DNA from: Polynucleobacter sp. 71A-WALBACH
GTDB taxonomy: Bacteria; Pseudomonadota; Gammaproteobacteria; Burkholderiales; Burkholderiaceae
Direction: 5' to 3'
Length of the DNA stretch: 64,000 nt
NCBI RefSeq assembly: GCF_018882365.1
Contig: NZ_JACVOP010000001.1
Coordinates: 662,449 to 726,448, forward strand
This document shows, piece by piece, positions 8,592 through 19,587 of the stretch. Below the pieces are notes generated by a model. The model saw only the letters and a program-made list of their open reading frames with translations. It did no database searches and was not told the origin of the DNA. The translations under genes and the position numbers were made by a program. Position 1 is the stretch's first letter. Every line of letters begins with the position of its first letter.

Positions 8592-9974
8592 TTATTTTTT
8601 AAAGAGTCCGCCAATACCTTTGGCGGCTCCTTTTGCAGCCATGGATGCCATGGTGCGTGCCATCTTGCCACCCTTGAACTGTTTCATCATGGTTTGCATT
8701 TGTTCAAACTGCGCTAATAGGCGATTGACTTCTTGAACTTCGACGCCTGCACCAGCTGCAATGCGGCGTTTTCGAGTCGCTTTAAGTAATTCAGGTTTAG
8801 CGCGCTCTTTGGGTGTCATGCTGTCGATGATGCCGCGCATGCGCCGGGTTTGTTTGTCAGCAGCACTCAAGTTCGTCTTGGAGGCCGCTTGTGCCATATG
8901 ACTTGGCAACTTATCCATCAAGCTAGCCATGCCACCCATTTGTTGCATCTGTGCGAGTTGATCTCGGAAGTCTCCCAAATCAAACCCGCCTTTGGAAATC
9001 TTGCTAGCTAATTTTTCCGCCTTGGCGACATCGACGTTTTGTTGAGCCTGTTCTACTAAGGCAAGAATATCGCCCATGCCCAAAATACGGTTTGCCATTC
9101 GGTCGGCATCGAATGCTTCGAGGCCATCCATTTTTTCGGCAACACCAATGAACTTGAGTGGCACGCCGGTAACTTGACGGACGGAAAGTGCAGCACCACC
9201 ACGTGAATCGCCGTCTAGCTTAGTCAGGATTACACCAGTGAGTGGCAGGGCTTCATGGAAGGCTTTGGCCGTATTGACAGCATCTTGACCGAGCATGGCA
9301 TCGACCACAAACAGTGTTTCAATCGGATTGAGATTGGCGTGCAAGGTTTTGATTTCTTGCATGAGCGCTTCGTCAATACCTAGACGGCCAGCCGTATCGA
9401 CTATGAGGACATCAAAATAATGACGACGGGCCCAATCCAGCGCGGCAGCAGCAATTTCACTGGGCTTTTGATTGATATTGCTTGGGAAAAATTCAGCGCC
9501 AACTTGTTTGGTAACGGTTTCTAGCTGCTCAATAGCGGCTGGACGATAAACGTCACAAGAAACCGTGAGTACTTTCTTTTTCTTTTTTTCCTGGAGAAAC
9601 TTGGCTAATTTGCCTACTGAGGTAGTTTTACCGGCACCTTGTAGGCCTGCCATCAGAATCACTGCAGGCGGTTGAGTTGCTAGATTCAGTTCTCCGCTTT
9701 GCGTGGTGTCACCGCGCATCACCTGAGCCAGTTCACGCTGAACGACCCCTACTAGCGCCTGACCTGGGCTGAGGCTGCCCACCACTTCTTCACCAAGGGC
9801 TTTAAATTTAATTTGCTCTAGTAGAGATTTGACAACTGGAAGCGCAACGTCTGCCTCCAATAAGGCCAGCCGGATCTCCCGTAGCATTTCCGCAGTGTTC
9901 GTTTCGGTAAGGCGAGCTTGCCCCCGCATTGTTTTAACTACGCGAGATAGGCGGTCGGTGAGATTCTCTAGCAT
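8592..9974 (-). CDS. ffh: Signal recognition particle protein Ffh
   Basis: A 460-residue SRP54 GTPase that targets nascent membrane proteins with 4.5S RNA. Domains in order: N (about 1-95), G (P-loop GLQGAGKTT, DTAGRLG, TKLDGDSRGG), and the methionine-rich M domain at the C-terminus with many Met-Gln-Met stretches. Length is standard. It is divergent from the CcsA-like gene, 20 bp apart, the arrangement common in Burkholderiales. Confidence 0.97.
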   Translation of the reverse strand: MLENLTDRLSRVVKTMRGQARLTETNTAEMLREIRLALLEADVALPVVKSLLEQIKFKALGEEVVGSLSPGQALVGVVQRELAQVMRGDTTQSGELNLATQPPAVILMAGLQGAGKTTSVGKLAKFLQEKKKKKVLTVSCDVYRPAAIEQLETVTKQVGAEFFPSNINQKPSEIAAAALDWARRHYFDVLIVDTAGRLGIDEALMQEIKTLHANLNPIETLFVVDAMLGQDAVNTAKAFHEALPLTGVILTKLDGDSRGGAALSVRQVTGVPLKFIGVAEKMDGLEAFDADRMANRILGMGDILALVEQAQQNVDVAKAEKLASKISKGGFDLGDFRDQLAQMQQMGGMASLMDKLPSHMAQAASKTNLSAADKQTRRMRGIIDSMTPKERAKPELLKATRKRRIAAGAGVEVQEVNRLLAQFEQMQTMMKQFKGGKMARTMASMAAKGAAKGIGGLFKK

Positions 9975-9994
9975 TTATCGATTAGACTTTCCAG

Positions 9995-10843
9995 ATGGAT
10001 ATTTTAGGTTACTCAGGCTCGGGATGGCTCCCATCTGCACTTTATTTGCTTCTTTTGGTCTTTTTAAGTTCGCGACCCAAGGGAAAAATTGAATCCCCGG
10101 CTTTTATGGGCTTGATTCAGGCATTGATCCTATTGATCTTATTGGTACATGGTATTCAGTTACACGACTCCGTCTTCACGCCAGAGGGATTTGTATTTGG
10201 TTTTGCCCAAGATCTCTCTCTCATTGCTTGGGTAGGACTCGCTTTTTATTGGTTTCAGTCTTGGTTCCTGCCAATTTCTAGTTTGCGTTGGCTTGTTTTG
10301 TGTTTTGCGCTGATCTGCTCAGCCTTGCCTGCCATTTTCTCTGGCACCCTGATTTCTCCAAAAGCGGTATCTGATCCCTGGTTTAAGGGGCATTTTATTG
10401 TTGCCACTATCTCGGTTGGTTTGTTGAGCTTGGCTGCGATGCATGCCATGTTGATGAGTGTTCAGGATAGGGCTTTACACCGTCAATTGGCCATCATTCC
10501 CAACAGTCGCATAGCTCATTGGCTAGAGGATTTGCCTCCACTAATGACGATGGAAAGTCTTCTTTTTAACTTACTCTATGTAGGTGTTGCACTGCTGAGT
10601 TTGACCGTATTTTCTGGCCTGCTCTTTTCGCAAACCTTATTTGGTAAGCCACTTGTTTTTGATCACAAGACCATTTTTGCCTTGATCTCCTGGTTCTTAT
10701 TTACTGGACTCCTGATAGCTCGTTGGCGTGTTGGCTTACGAGGGCGCGTGGCTGTCCGTTGGGTCTTGAGCGCTTACACCGCCTTGCTCCTAGCCTATGT
10801 TGGCAGTCGATTTGTTTTGGAAGTGATTCTTCAGAGAGCATGA
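9995..10843 (+). CDS. Cytochrome c assembly (CcsA/YpjD-type) inner-membrane protein
   Basis: A 282-residue polytopic membrane protein with about eight hydrophobic segments. It shows the hydrophilic GHF and DHKT loops with histidines typical of the CcsA/CcmC/YpjD haem-handling family. The cytochrome c biogenesis role is inferred from the family; YpjD-type members are poorly characterised. It is divergent from ffh, as in many proteobacteria. The amidase gene follows 4 bp after the stop, so the two are probably co-transcribed. Confidence 0.8.
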   Translation: MDILGYSGSGWLPSALYLLLLVFLSSRPKGKIESPAFMGLIQALILLILLVHGIQLHDSVFTPEGFVFGFAQDLSLIAWVGLAFYWFQSWFLPISSLRWLVLCFALICSALPAIFSGTLISPKAVSDPWFKGHFIVATISVGLLSLAAMHAMLMSVQDRALHRQLAIIPNSRIAHWLEDLPPLMTMESLLFNLLYVGVALLSLTVFSGLLFSQTLFGKPLVFDHKTIFALISWFLFTGLLIARWRVGLRGRVAVRWVLSAYTALLLAYVGSRFVLEVILQRA

Positions 10844-10847
10844 CGTT

Positions 10848-11663
10848 TTGATTAAATGGCTTCTACTACTTGCTGCCGTTGGGGTTTTCTACCTTTGGTT
10901 AAAAGGAAAAAAACAGGTAAAGCTCAATACTGATGAAGCCGCCAAGATAAAAGCGGAGCGCAGCAAGGTGGCTGAGCCTGAGATTATTGTTCAGTGCCGG
11001 TGTTGTTCCGTACATCTTCCCAAGTCAGAAGCGATTGAATATGAGGATCGTTTTTATTGTTCGAAGGACCATCTCAATAGTCTTGATGCTCAGGGTTGGC
11101 TGGGTTCCGCTGCTTGGAGAATTTCACCTAACCAAGATATGCGACCCGAAGGCCTGGCCCCAGATTTAGTGGTGATTCATCACATCAGCCTGCCGCCTAG
11201 CGGTTTTGTGGATCGTAGTTCAACTCAATTTATTGTGGATTTTTTCCAGAATAAGCTCGATTACTCACTCCATCCTTATTTTGAAGAGATTGCTGACCAG
11301 AAAGTATCAAGCCACTTTTTGATTTCTCGTTGTGGCGAGGTTTTTCAGTTTGTTTCTACCCAAAACAAAGCCTGGCATGCTGGACTTTCTTCCTTCTTAG
11401 GTCGAGAAAAGTGCAATGACTTTTCGATTGGGATCGAGTTAGAGGGCGATAGTGACCATCCCTTTGAAGAAATTCAATATGCAGCCCTTGCTACATTGAG
11501 CACCCAAATCCAGGCTATTTATCCAAACCTCCAATTTGCAGGGCACAGTGATATTGCTCCAGGAAGAAAAACAGACCCAGGCGTCCAATTTGATTGGAAA
11601 AAATTTCAAGCTAAAAGTGATATTTCTGCCACAAAACTACCTTTTGGCTCAGAGCCGCGCTAG
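10848..11663 (+). CDS. ampD: PP0621-type anchor domain fused to AmpD-like N-acetylmuramoyl-L-alanine amidase
   Basis: A 271-residue two-part protein starting at TTG. Residues 1-20 form a membrane segment. Residues 46-80 carry Cys50, Cys52, Cys53 and Cys71 (VQCRCCSVHLP and FYCSKDH), the pattern of the small PP0621-family proteins. From about residue 89 an AmpD amidase domain follows, with VVIHH near 108-112 and the Zn/catalytic stretch AGHSDIAPGRKTDPG. AmpD cleaves 1,6-anhydro-muropeptides during wall recycling and is normally cytoplasmic; the anchor would tether it to the membrane. The two domains are normally separate neighbouring genes. Confidence 0.85.
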   Translation: MIKWLLLLAAVGVFYLWLKGKKQVKLNTDEAAKIKAERSKVAEPEIIVQCRCCSVHLPKSEAIEYEDRFYCSKDHLNSLDAQGWLGSAAWRISPNQDMRPEGLAPDLVVIHHISLPPSGFVDRSSTQFIVDFFQNKLDYSLHPYFEEIADQKVSSHFLISRCGEVFQFVSTQNKAWHAGLSSFLGREKCNDFSIGIELEGDSDHPFEEIQYAALATLSTQIQAIYPNLQFAGHSDIAPGRKTDPGVQFDWKKFQAKSDISATKLPFGSEPR

Positions 11664-11678
11664 ACCTAAAACTAGTAT

Positions 11679-11720
11679 GTGAGCACACGCTCACTTTCTT
11701 GCCCTTTAGCTAAAAAGGGC
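11679..11720 (+). terminator. Weak terminator region behind the amidase gene
   Basis: Two short hairpins follow the stop. GTGAGC/GCTCAC (11679-11684 and 11689-11694) is followed by TTTCTT, and GCCCTTT/AAAGGGC (11701-11707 and 11714-11720) by an AT-rich stretch. Neither has a long T run, so termination may be partial. Confidence 0.4.
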
Positions 11721-11779
11721 TAATAATTTCGCACCAAAATTGCTCCTAAATTGTTGGAAAACTTAGGAAAAATACTTAT

Positions 11780-11819
11780 AAATATTCGTCGGAAATGTCT
11801 TACCAAATTCCGAATATTT
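11780..11819. repeat. Inverted repeat overlapping the nrdA promoter
   Basis: AAATATTCG (11780-11788) and its exact complement CGAATATTT (11811-11819) flank the -35 element at 11800-11805. A second pair, CGGAA/TTCCG (11790-11794 and 11808-11812), extends it imperfectly. It could be an operator or an RNA hairpin; no known regulator is assigned. Confidence 0.5.
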
Positions 11820-11828
11820 CCCTATACT
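11800..11828 (+). promoter_or_regulatory. Predicted sigma-70 promoter of nrdAB
   Basis: TTACCA (11800-11805) and TATACT (11823-11828) are separated by 17 bp. The -10 matches the consensus at five of six positions, the -35 at four. Expected start is near 11835, giving a leader of about 100 bases before nrdA. Confidence 0.6.
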
Positions 11829-11865
11829 TAGTACCAAATGCACTTCGAGACACTAGATGTAGTGT
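11819..11865. promoter_or_regulatory. Pair of NrdR-box-like operators upstream of nrdA
   Basis: Box 2 at 11850-11865 is the palindrome ACACTAGATGTAGTGT, close to the NrdR consensus ACACwATATATwGTGT. Box 1 at 11819-11834 keeps the CTATA core and the TAGT half. Their centres are 31 bp apart, three helical turns, as expected for cooperative NrdR binding. Box 1 covers the -10 element, which fits repression of ribonucleotide reductase. Confidence 0.7.
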
Positions 11866-11935
11866 TTGAATACAGCAATACCCTATTGTTTTTTAACGAT
11901 TTTTGTCCAAATAACTATATATAAGCAGGAGAACT

Positions 11936-14905
<2,970 letters not shown>

Positions 14906-14948
14906 GCTATTTGCTAGCTGACTTAAAAATAAGAATTAGGAGAAAGTT

Positions 14949-16136
14949 ATGTTGAATTGGGAAGAAGAAGTTGCTCCTGCGCTAGCAAAAGCTGGGCTGG
15001 CACAACAACCGGCGGTAGTTGAGTCGCAACGTCCGCAGCCAGACCAAGTTGCAATTGCGGCCCCTCAAAATGTTGCGCCTGCACCTTTGCAAGCCGCTGC
15101 ATTGACTGGTGGCGCAGCTCTACGTGTCAACGCAGCTGATAAGCGTGTGATTAATGCTAAGACTGACGTAAATCAGTTAGTTCCATTTAAATATAAGTGG
15201 GCTTGGGAGAAATACCTAGCTGGTTGTGCAAACCATTGGATGCCACAAGAGATCAATATGAATCGCGATATCGCGCTTTGGAAGGATCCCAATGGCTTAA
15301 CTGAAGATGAGCGTCGCATTATTAAGCGCAATCTCGGTTTTTTCACGACAGCGGATTCCTTAGCGGCAAACAACATCGTTTTAGGCACATATCGCCACAT
15401 TACCGCTCCAGAGTGCCGTCAATACCTATTGCGTCAGGCGTTTGAGGAGGCAATTCATACTCATGCCTATCAATATATTGTGGAATCTTTAGGTTTAGAC
15501 CAGAGCGAAATCTTTAATGCGTACAACGAGATTGAGTCAATTCGCGCCAAGGATCAGTTCTTAATTCCGTTTATTGATGTTTTGACTGATCCTAATTTCA
15601 AAACTGGCACATTAGAAACTGATCAAATGTTGCTCCGTTCACTCATTGTTTTTGCTTGCGTGATGGAAGGTTTGTTCTTTTATGTTGGTTTTACGCAAAT
15701 ACTTGCAATGGGTCGTCAAAACAAAATGACGGGTGCTGCTGAGCAGTATCAATACATCCTTCGTGATGAGTCTATGCACTGCAATTTTGGTATCGATTTA
15801 ATTAATCAAATCAAGCTGGAGAACCCGCAGTTATGGACTTCCGCGTTCAAAGATGAGATCAAAGCAATCTTCGAAAAAGCAGTTGAATTAGAGTACCGTT
15901 ATGCAGAGGATACGATGCCTCGCGGAGTGCTCGGATTGAACGCGCCGATGTTCAAAGGTTACCTAAGATACATCTGTAATCGCAGATGTTTGCAAATAGG
16001 ACTTGACGCGATGTTCCCAAATGAAGAGAATCCATTCCCATGGATGTCAGAAATGATTGATCTGAAAAAAGAGAGAAACTTTTTTGAGACACGCGTTATT
16101 GAGTATCAAACCGGTGGTGCGCTAAGTTGGGAATAA
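14949..16136 (+). CDS. nrdB: Class Ia ribonucleotide reductase, beta (radical) subunit
   Basis: A 395-residue diiron/tyrosyl-radical subunit partnering NrdA. Metal ligands and radical site follow the E. coli spacing: Asp136 (FFTTADSLA), Glu167 and His170 in [12 protein letters not shown], radical Tyr174, and the second helix motif DESMHCNFG. The first 60 residues are rich in Ala, Pro and Gln and look like a flexible extension. A clear ribosome binding site (AGGAG) lies before the ATG. The unit ends at the terminator at 16283-16315. Confidence 0.96.
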   Translation: MLNWEEEVAPALAKAGLAQQPAVVESQRPQPDQVAIAAPQNVAPAPLQAAALTGGAALRVNAADKRVINAKTDVNQLVPFKYKWAWEKYLAGCANHWMPQEINMNRDIALWKDPNGLTEDERRIIKRNLGFFTTADSLAANNIVLGTYRHITAPECRQYLLRQAFEEAIHTHAYQYIVESLGLDQSEIFNAYNEIESIRAKDQFLIPFIDVLTDPNFKTGTLETDQMLLRSLIVFACVMEGLFFYVGFTQILAMGRQNKMTGAAEQYQYILRDESMHCNFGIDLINQIKLENPQLWTSAFKDEIKAIFEKAVELEYRYAEDTMPRGVLGLNAPMFKGYLRYICNRRCLQIGLDAMFPNEENPFPWMSEMIDLKKERNFFETRVIEYQTGGALSWE

Positions 16137-16470
16137 GTAGTTAATTAGAAAGCGCATAGCCGGCTAAATAGGAGATTAGACGGTTGGATAGTTTTAAAAG
16201 TCAGCAAAACCAGACTCAAATCCGAAAACCCTTGTCCAAGGGTGTCTGGACTACTCTCTCTATTTTTTCCAGCAAATTTAAGAAGCCGTTGCCCTTTGGG
16301 GTCACGGCTTTTTTTCCAGGATTCATTAGCGTGCAGCACTTAGCATCAAGCCGCGCGCCGATGAATGGCTCGCTCGTCGGCTCCAATAGGTTGCAAAACC
16401 AGGCGGAAATGAATGGTCGGGTCTTCTTAATCGGTAGTTTGTACTAATCCTCACGTGAAGGAGCATTACT
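16137..16470. other. Gene-free interval between nrdB and the histone-like gene
   Basis: These 334 bases hold the nrdAB terminator at 16283-16315 and, at the right end, the leader and ribosome binding site (AAGGAG) of the histone-like gene. Small frames crossing the terminator on both strands have no family resemblance. A promoter for the next gene should lie between 16320 and 16450, but no strong consensus is seen. Confidence 0.6.
16283..16315 (+). terminator. Intrinsic terminator of nrdAB
   Basis: AAGCCGT (16283-16289) pairs with ACGGCTT (16304-16310) around a 14-base loop, followed by an uninterrupted T run through 16315. Confidence 0.7.
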
Positions 16471-16907
16471 ATGGCAATCGCCAAGAAAAAAGTTGCTGCA
16501 AAGAAGCCTGCTGCTAAAAAAGTAGCTGCAAAGAAGCCTGCTGCTAAAAAAGTAGCCGCAAAGAAGCCTGCTGCTAAAAAAGTAGCTAAGAAGAAGCCTG
16601 CTGCTAAAAAAGCTGCTGCTAAGAAGCCTGCTGCTAAGAAAGTTGCTAAGAAGAAGCCTGCTGCTAAGAAAGTTGCTCGTAAAGTAGCTGCTAAGAAGCC
16701 TGCTGCTAAGAAAGTAGCTAAAAAAGCTGTTGCTAAAAAGCCTGCTGCTAAAAAAGTAGCTCGTAAAGTAGCAAAAAAAAAGTAAGTAAGCCTGCGGCGA
16801 AGAAAGCGGGCAAGGCTGTAAAAAAGCCCGTGGCTAAAAAAGTTGCTGCTTCAACAACGTTGAATCCAGCTGCTGCTTGGCCCTTCCCAACTGGCACACG
16901 CCCATAA
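16471..16907 (+). CDS. Histone H1-like lysine/alanine-rich DNA-binding protein, apparent -1 frameshift
   Basis: Frame 0 encodes 104 residues, almost only K, A, P and V (KKPAAKKVA-type repeats), and stops at TAA 16783-16785. The -1 frame continues without a stop to 16907, adding about 41 residues. These start with more KPAAKK repeat and end NPAAAWPFPTGTRP, which I recognise as the conserved tail of Burkholderiales H1-like proteins. The switch is at A9G (16773-16782), containing A AAA AAG in the correct phase. Either programmed frameshifting or loss of one A explains it. The protein is expected to compact the nucleoid. AAGGAG precedes the ATG. Confidence 0.85.
16501..16590 (+). repeat. Tandem 30-bp repeats inside the histone-like gene
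   Basis: Three nearly identical 30-bp copies start at 16501, 16531 and 16561, each beginning AAGAAGCCTGCTGCTAAAAA and encoding KKPAAKKVAA-like units. More diverged copies continue to about 16760. Such arrays can change copy number by slippage or recombination. Confidence 0.85.
16773..16811 (+). promoter_or_regulatory. Candidate programmed -1 frameshift signal
   Basis: The slippery heptamer A AAA AAG (16776-16782) is in phase with frame 0 and is immediately followed by a TAA stop. After a 7-base spacer, GCCTGC (16790-16795) can pair over six positions, one of them G:U, with GCGGGC (16806-16811) around a 10-base loop. Spacing and layout match known -1 frameshift sites such as dnaX. Function is inferred only. 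Confidence 0.5.
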
Positions 16908-16933
16908 GCTCTGCTTGTAGGCGGGTGAAGTTC

Positions 16934-16962
16934 AAAGGGATCTCTCGCGAGATCCCTTTTTT
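16934..16962. terminator. Bidirectional intrinsic terminator
   Basis: AAAGGGATCTC (16934-16944), loop TCGC, and GAGATCCCTTT (16949-16959) form a perfect 11-bp stem followed by a T run on the plus strand, with an A run on the other side. It serves the convergent histone-like and PfkB genes. Confidence 0.88.
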
Positions 16963-16988
16963 ATTGCTAGTGCTGTAATAGATTGGTT

Positions 16989-17948
16989 TTAGAGTGCAAA
17001 TCCAAATGCGGATTTGAATTGAGCGGCGATTTCGTCTTTACTCATTTGATGATTTTGTGGTCCCTGATGGGTAATCTTGATTGAGCCCATCAAGCTGGCC
17101 AATCGACCAGTAGTATCCCAATCCATGCCATTTTCTAGTCCAAACAGTAAGCCACCCCTAAATGCGTCACCGCAACCGGTTGGGTCAACCACTTTTGCTG
17201 CTGGTACTGGTGGAATTGCGATGCATTTACCCTCAAAGTAGATATCCGCACCTTCAGCACCCTTGGTAACGATGAGGGCTTTGACTCTTTCGGCTACTTT
17301 TGGCAGGCTCAGACCTGTTCTTTGGGAAAGCATTTCGCCTTCATAGTCATTTACAGCAAGGTAGCTTGCAATATCTACGAGCTCTAACAGTTCTGGACCA
17401 TTGAACATTGGCAAACCTTGGCCTGGATCAAATACAAATGGAATCCCCGCTTCAGCTAGCTGGTGGCAGTGTTCCCACATTCCTTGACGACCATCTGGAG
17501 CAACGATTCCGAATTTAGCCGCAGCTTTCGCATTCTTGCTGCGCTCAGAAACCACTGTGGAAACTTGGTTTAAATGAGACTCGCCCATTGCACCAGGATG
17601 AAAGGCGGTAATTTGGTTGTTAGCTTGATCGGTAGTGATCATGGCTTGGGCAGTAAATGCCTGCTCAATCTGACGAATATGCGTTACATCAATCTTGAGC
17701 TGCGCAAGGCGAGTGAGATAAGGAATTGCATCGCCACCAACGGTTGCCATGATGACAGGGTCGCCACCAAGCAGATTGAGGTTGTAAGCAATATTGCCTG
17801 CACAACCACCAAATTCACGGCGCATTGTCGGAACTAGGAAGGCGACGTTGAGGATATGAATCTGCTCTGGCAGGATTTGATCGGCAAATTTGCCTTCAAA
17901 GTTCATGATGGTGTCGTAAGCGATAGAACCGCAGATCAAGCTGGCCAT
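16989..17948 (-). CDS. PfkB-family carbohydrate/nucleoside kinase
   Basis: A 319-residue ribokinase-like kinase. The N-terminal signature GGCAGNIAYNLNLLGG and the C-terminal catalytic signature DPTGCGDAFRGG (with the catalytic Asp) are intact. Relatives in Burkholderiales are annotated as adenosine kinase or carbohydrate kinase; the substrate cannot be fixed from sequence. It lies 57 bp behind the prmA fusion gene on the same strand, so it may be the last gene of that unit. It ends at the shared terminator at 16934-16962. Confidence 0.85.
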   Translation of the reverse strand: MASLICGSIAYDTIMNFEGKFADQILPEQIHILNVAFLVPTMRREFGGCAGNIAYNLNLLGGDPVIMATVGGDAIPYLTRLAQLKIDVTHIRQIEQAFTAQAMITTDQANNQITAFHPGAMGESHLNQVSTVVSERSKNAKAAAKFGIVAPDGRQGMWEHCHQLAEAGIPFVFDPGQGLPMFNGPELLELVDIASYLAVNDYEGEMLSQRTGLSLPKVAERVKALIVTKGAEGADIYFEGKCIAIPPVPAAKVVDPTGCGDAFRGGLLFGLENGMDWDTTGRLASLMGSIKITHQGPQNHQMSKDEIAAQFKSAFGFAL

Positions 17949-18005
17949 AAATAATTACTTTCTAATAAAAATCAATTGGAATGAGTGTGAAATAGGGTTT
18001 GCCGT

Positions 18006-19553
18006 CTATTTTTCAGGGTAAAAAATTCTGACGCGATAGCCTGCAGCATTTTGAGGAAGCGTAATCAGTAATTCAGAATGAAAAATTTCTCCAGAAGGTG
18101 CGCCCTGTCTTAAAAATTCAGGATGTGATTCTTGCCAAGCGCTTGGTAACCACTCTTGCGGAGTAAATTGCATCGTTTTGATTTCAGATTCCTCTGCATC
18201 GGTGAGAGAAATTTCTAAATTTGGGAATAAAACAGAGATCGCAAGACGATTTTGTATTTCAACTTGCAGTGCAGATTGATTTGAAGCGTTTTTAAGGCCC
18301 TCTCGCGCGTTTTCAGGCGAAAGAGTAACCGAAGTTATTTTCCAAGCGGCAAAATCGCTTACAGAGCGATTTACACACCCTAGTGCACGACACAATTGTT
18401 CATCCAACTTCTGCAGAAGAGAAAAAGCACTTGTTGCAATCGCGGGAGAGCTGCCATCAACACGAGTTGCTAGCGTTGGCAGTAGAGAATTTCTAGAAAG
18501 ATGCTCGCCAAAAACAATCAGCAAGAGGAAAAAAAGACTGAGAAGAATTAATTTAAGACTTTTTTTTTGAGCCGGCACCGAGGTGTCTGAGTTTTTAGCA
18601 GTCAAGCTTGCTTCATCACCCTTTGCGGGTAGAGTGCCGTGCAAGCAGACCCAGCCTTCACTTTCTTTCCAGACCGAAAGGGTTAACCATTGGCTGTAAG
18701 TAGCAATCACTTCTTCTGCTTGACGAGCCAGAACGCCTGAGAGAACAATTTTCCCACCCGGGCGCATCTTGTTTACCAAGGCTGGAGCTAAAACTTGTAG
18801 TGGATTAGCCAAAATATTAGCCATCACGATGTCGTATTTGGTTTCTGCTGCAAGTTCTGGCGCATTTTCGTTTGGCAGAACAAAACGAATAGTCGTATTG
18901 TTAATTTCTGCGTTGCTACGTGCTGCAACCATGGCTTGTGGATCAATATCAGTGCCAACCACAGGTTTGCAACCCAGTTTGGCGGCGGCAATGGCCAGAA
19001 TTCCAGATCCACAGCCATAATCTAAGAGACTTTGGTTCTCAAGTTGTGTGTTTTGTTCAAGCCAAAGTAAGCAAAGATGGGTCGTTGGATGGCTGCCAGT
19101 CCCAAATGCCAGTCCTGGATCTACTGCTAAACAAATTGCATTTGGATCTGCAGGTGCTTCATGCCAAGATGGCACCACCCAAATACGTTCACCAATCTGA
19201 ATCGGGGCAAATTGACTTTGGGTTAAACGAACCCAATCTTGCTCTTCAACGATCTTTTGTTCTGGCGCTGGAAGATTGAATCCAGCTTCCTTGAGAGATG
19301 CTAGTAGCTCGGGAATGAAGTTCTCTGCATCTGAGTTATCCAACTCAGGATTAAACAGCGCGGTTACCGAAGAGCGATCCCATGCTTGAACTTCTGGTGA
19401 TAGCCCGGGTTCGCCATAAAGTGGGTTTTCATCGTAACCACCTGCAGCATCATCTTCAACAGTGACAGAGAGTGCGCCCACTTCCAACAAGGCATCACCC
19501 AAAGGCTCTGCAATCTCTGCTGGGACCGTGAAAACAAGTTCACGATAGGACAT
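18006..19553 (-). CDS. prmA: Ribosomal protein L11 methyltransferase fused to a membrane-anchored DUF3426 domain
   Basis: A 515-residue fusion. Residues 1-308 are a complete PrmA, which trimethylates ribosomal protein L11 using S-adenosylmethionine: LLDYGCGSGILAIAAAKLG around 177-195 and the NILANPL motif near 246-252. A polar linker (309-331) leads to one hydrophobic segment (about 334-348). Residues 350-515 resemble the C-terminal part of DUF3426 proteins, with LCRALGC near 388-393. DUF3426 proteins usually carry an N-terminal zinc ribbon; none is present here. PrmA would face the cytoplasm and DUF3426 the periplasm. No frameshift or start lies at the junction. Confidence 0.88.
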   Translation of the reverse strand: MSYRELVFTVPAEIAEPLGDALLEVGALSVTVEDDAAGGYDENPLYGEPGLSPEVQAWDRSSVTALFNPELDNSDAENFIPELLASLKEAGFNLPAPEQKIVEEQDWVRLTQSQFAPIQIGERIWVVPSWHEAPADPNAICLAVDPGLAFGTGSHPTTHLCLLWLEQNTQLENQSLLDYGCGSGILAIAAAKLGCKPVVGTDIDPQAMVAARSNAEINNTTIRFVLPNENAPELAAETKYDIVMANILANPLQVLAPALVNKMRPGGKIVLSGVLARQAEEVIATYSQWLTLSVWKESEGWVCLHGTLPAKGDEASLTAKNSDTSVPAQKKSLKLILLSLFFLLLIVFGEHLSRNSLLPTLATRVDGSSPAIATSAFSLLQKLDEQLCRALGCVNRSVSDFAAWKITSVTLSPENAREGLKNASNQSALQVEIQNRLAISVLFPNLEISLTDAEESEIKTMQFTPQEWLPSAWQESHPEFLRQGAPSGEIFHSELLITLPQNAAGYRVRIFYPEK

Positions 19554-19587
19554 GCTTACTCCAAATCAACATCAATTGACCTTCGGT

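Noticed and set aside
11876..11888. Third NrdR-box candidate (CAATA...TATTG)
   Set aside because: The half-sites are too close, the centre spacing does not fit, and the core does not match the consensus.
16184..16447. Open frame of 87 codons between nrdB and the histone-like gene
   Set aside because: It runs through the nrdAB terminator stem and T run, and its translation resembles no family.
16471..16785. CRISPR-like regular repetition
   Set aside because: The repeats are directly tandem without spacers and encode a continuous KKPAAKKVA protein.
18920..19279. Plus-strand frame of 119 codons inside prmA
   Set aside because: Antisense to conserved PrmA motifs; composition is that of a complement of a real gene.
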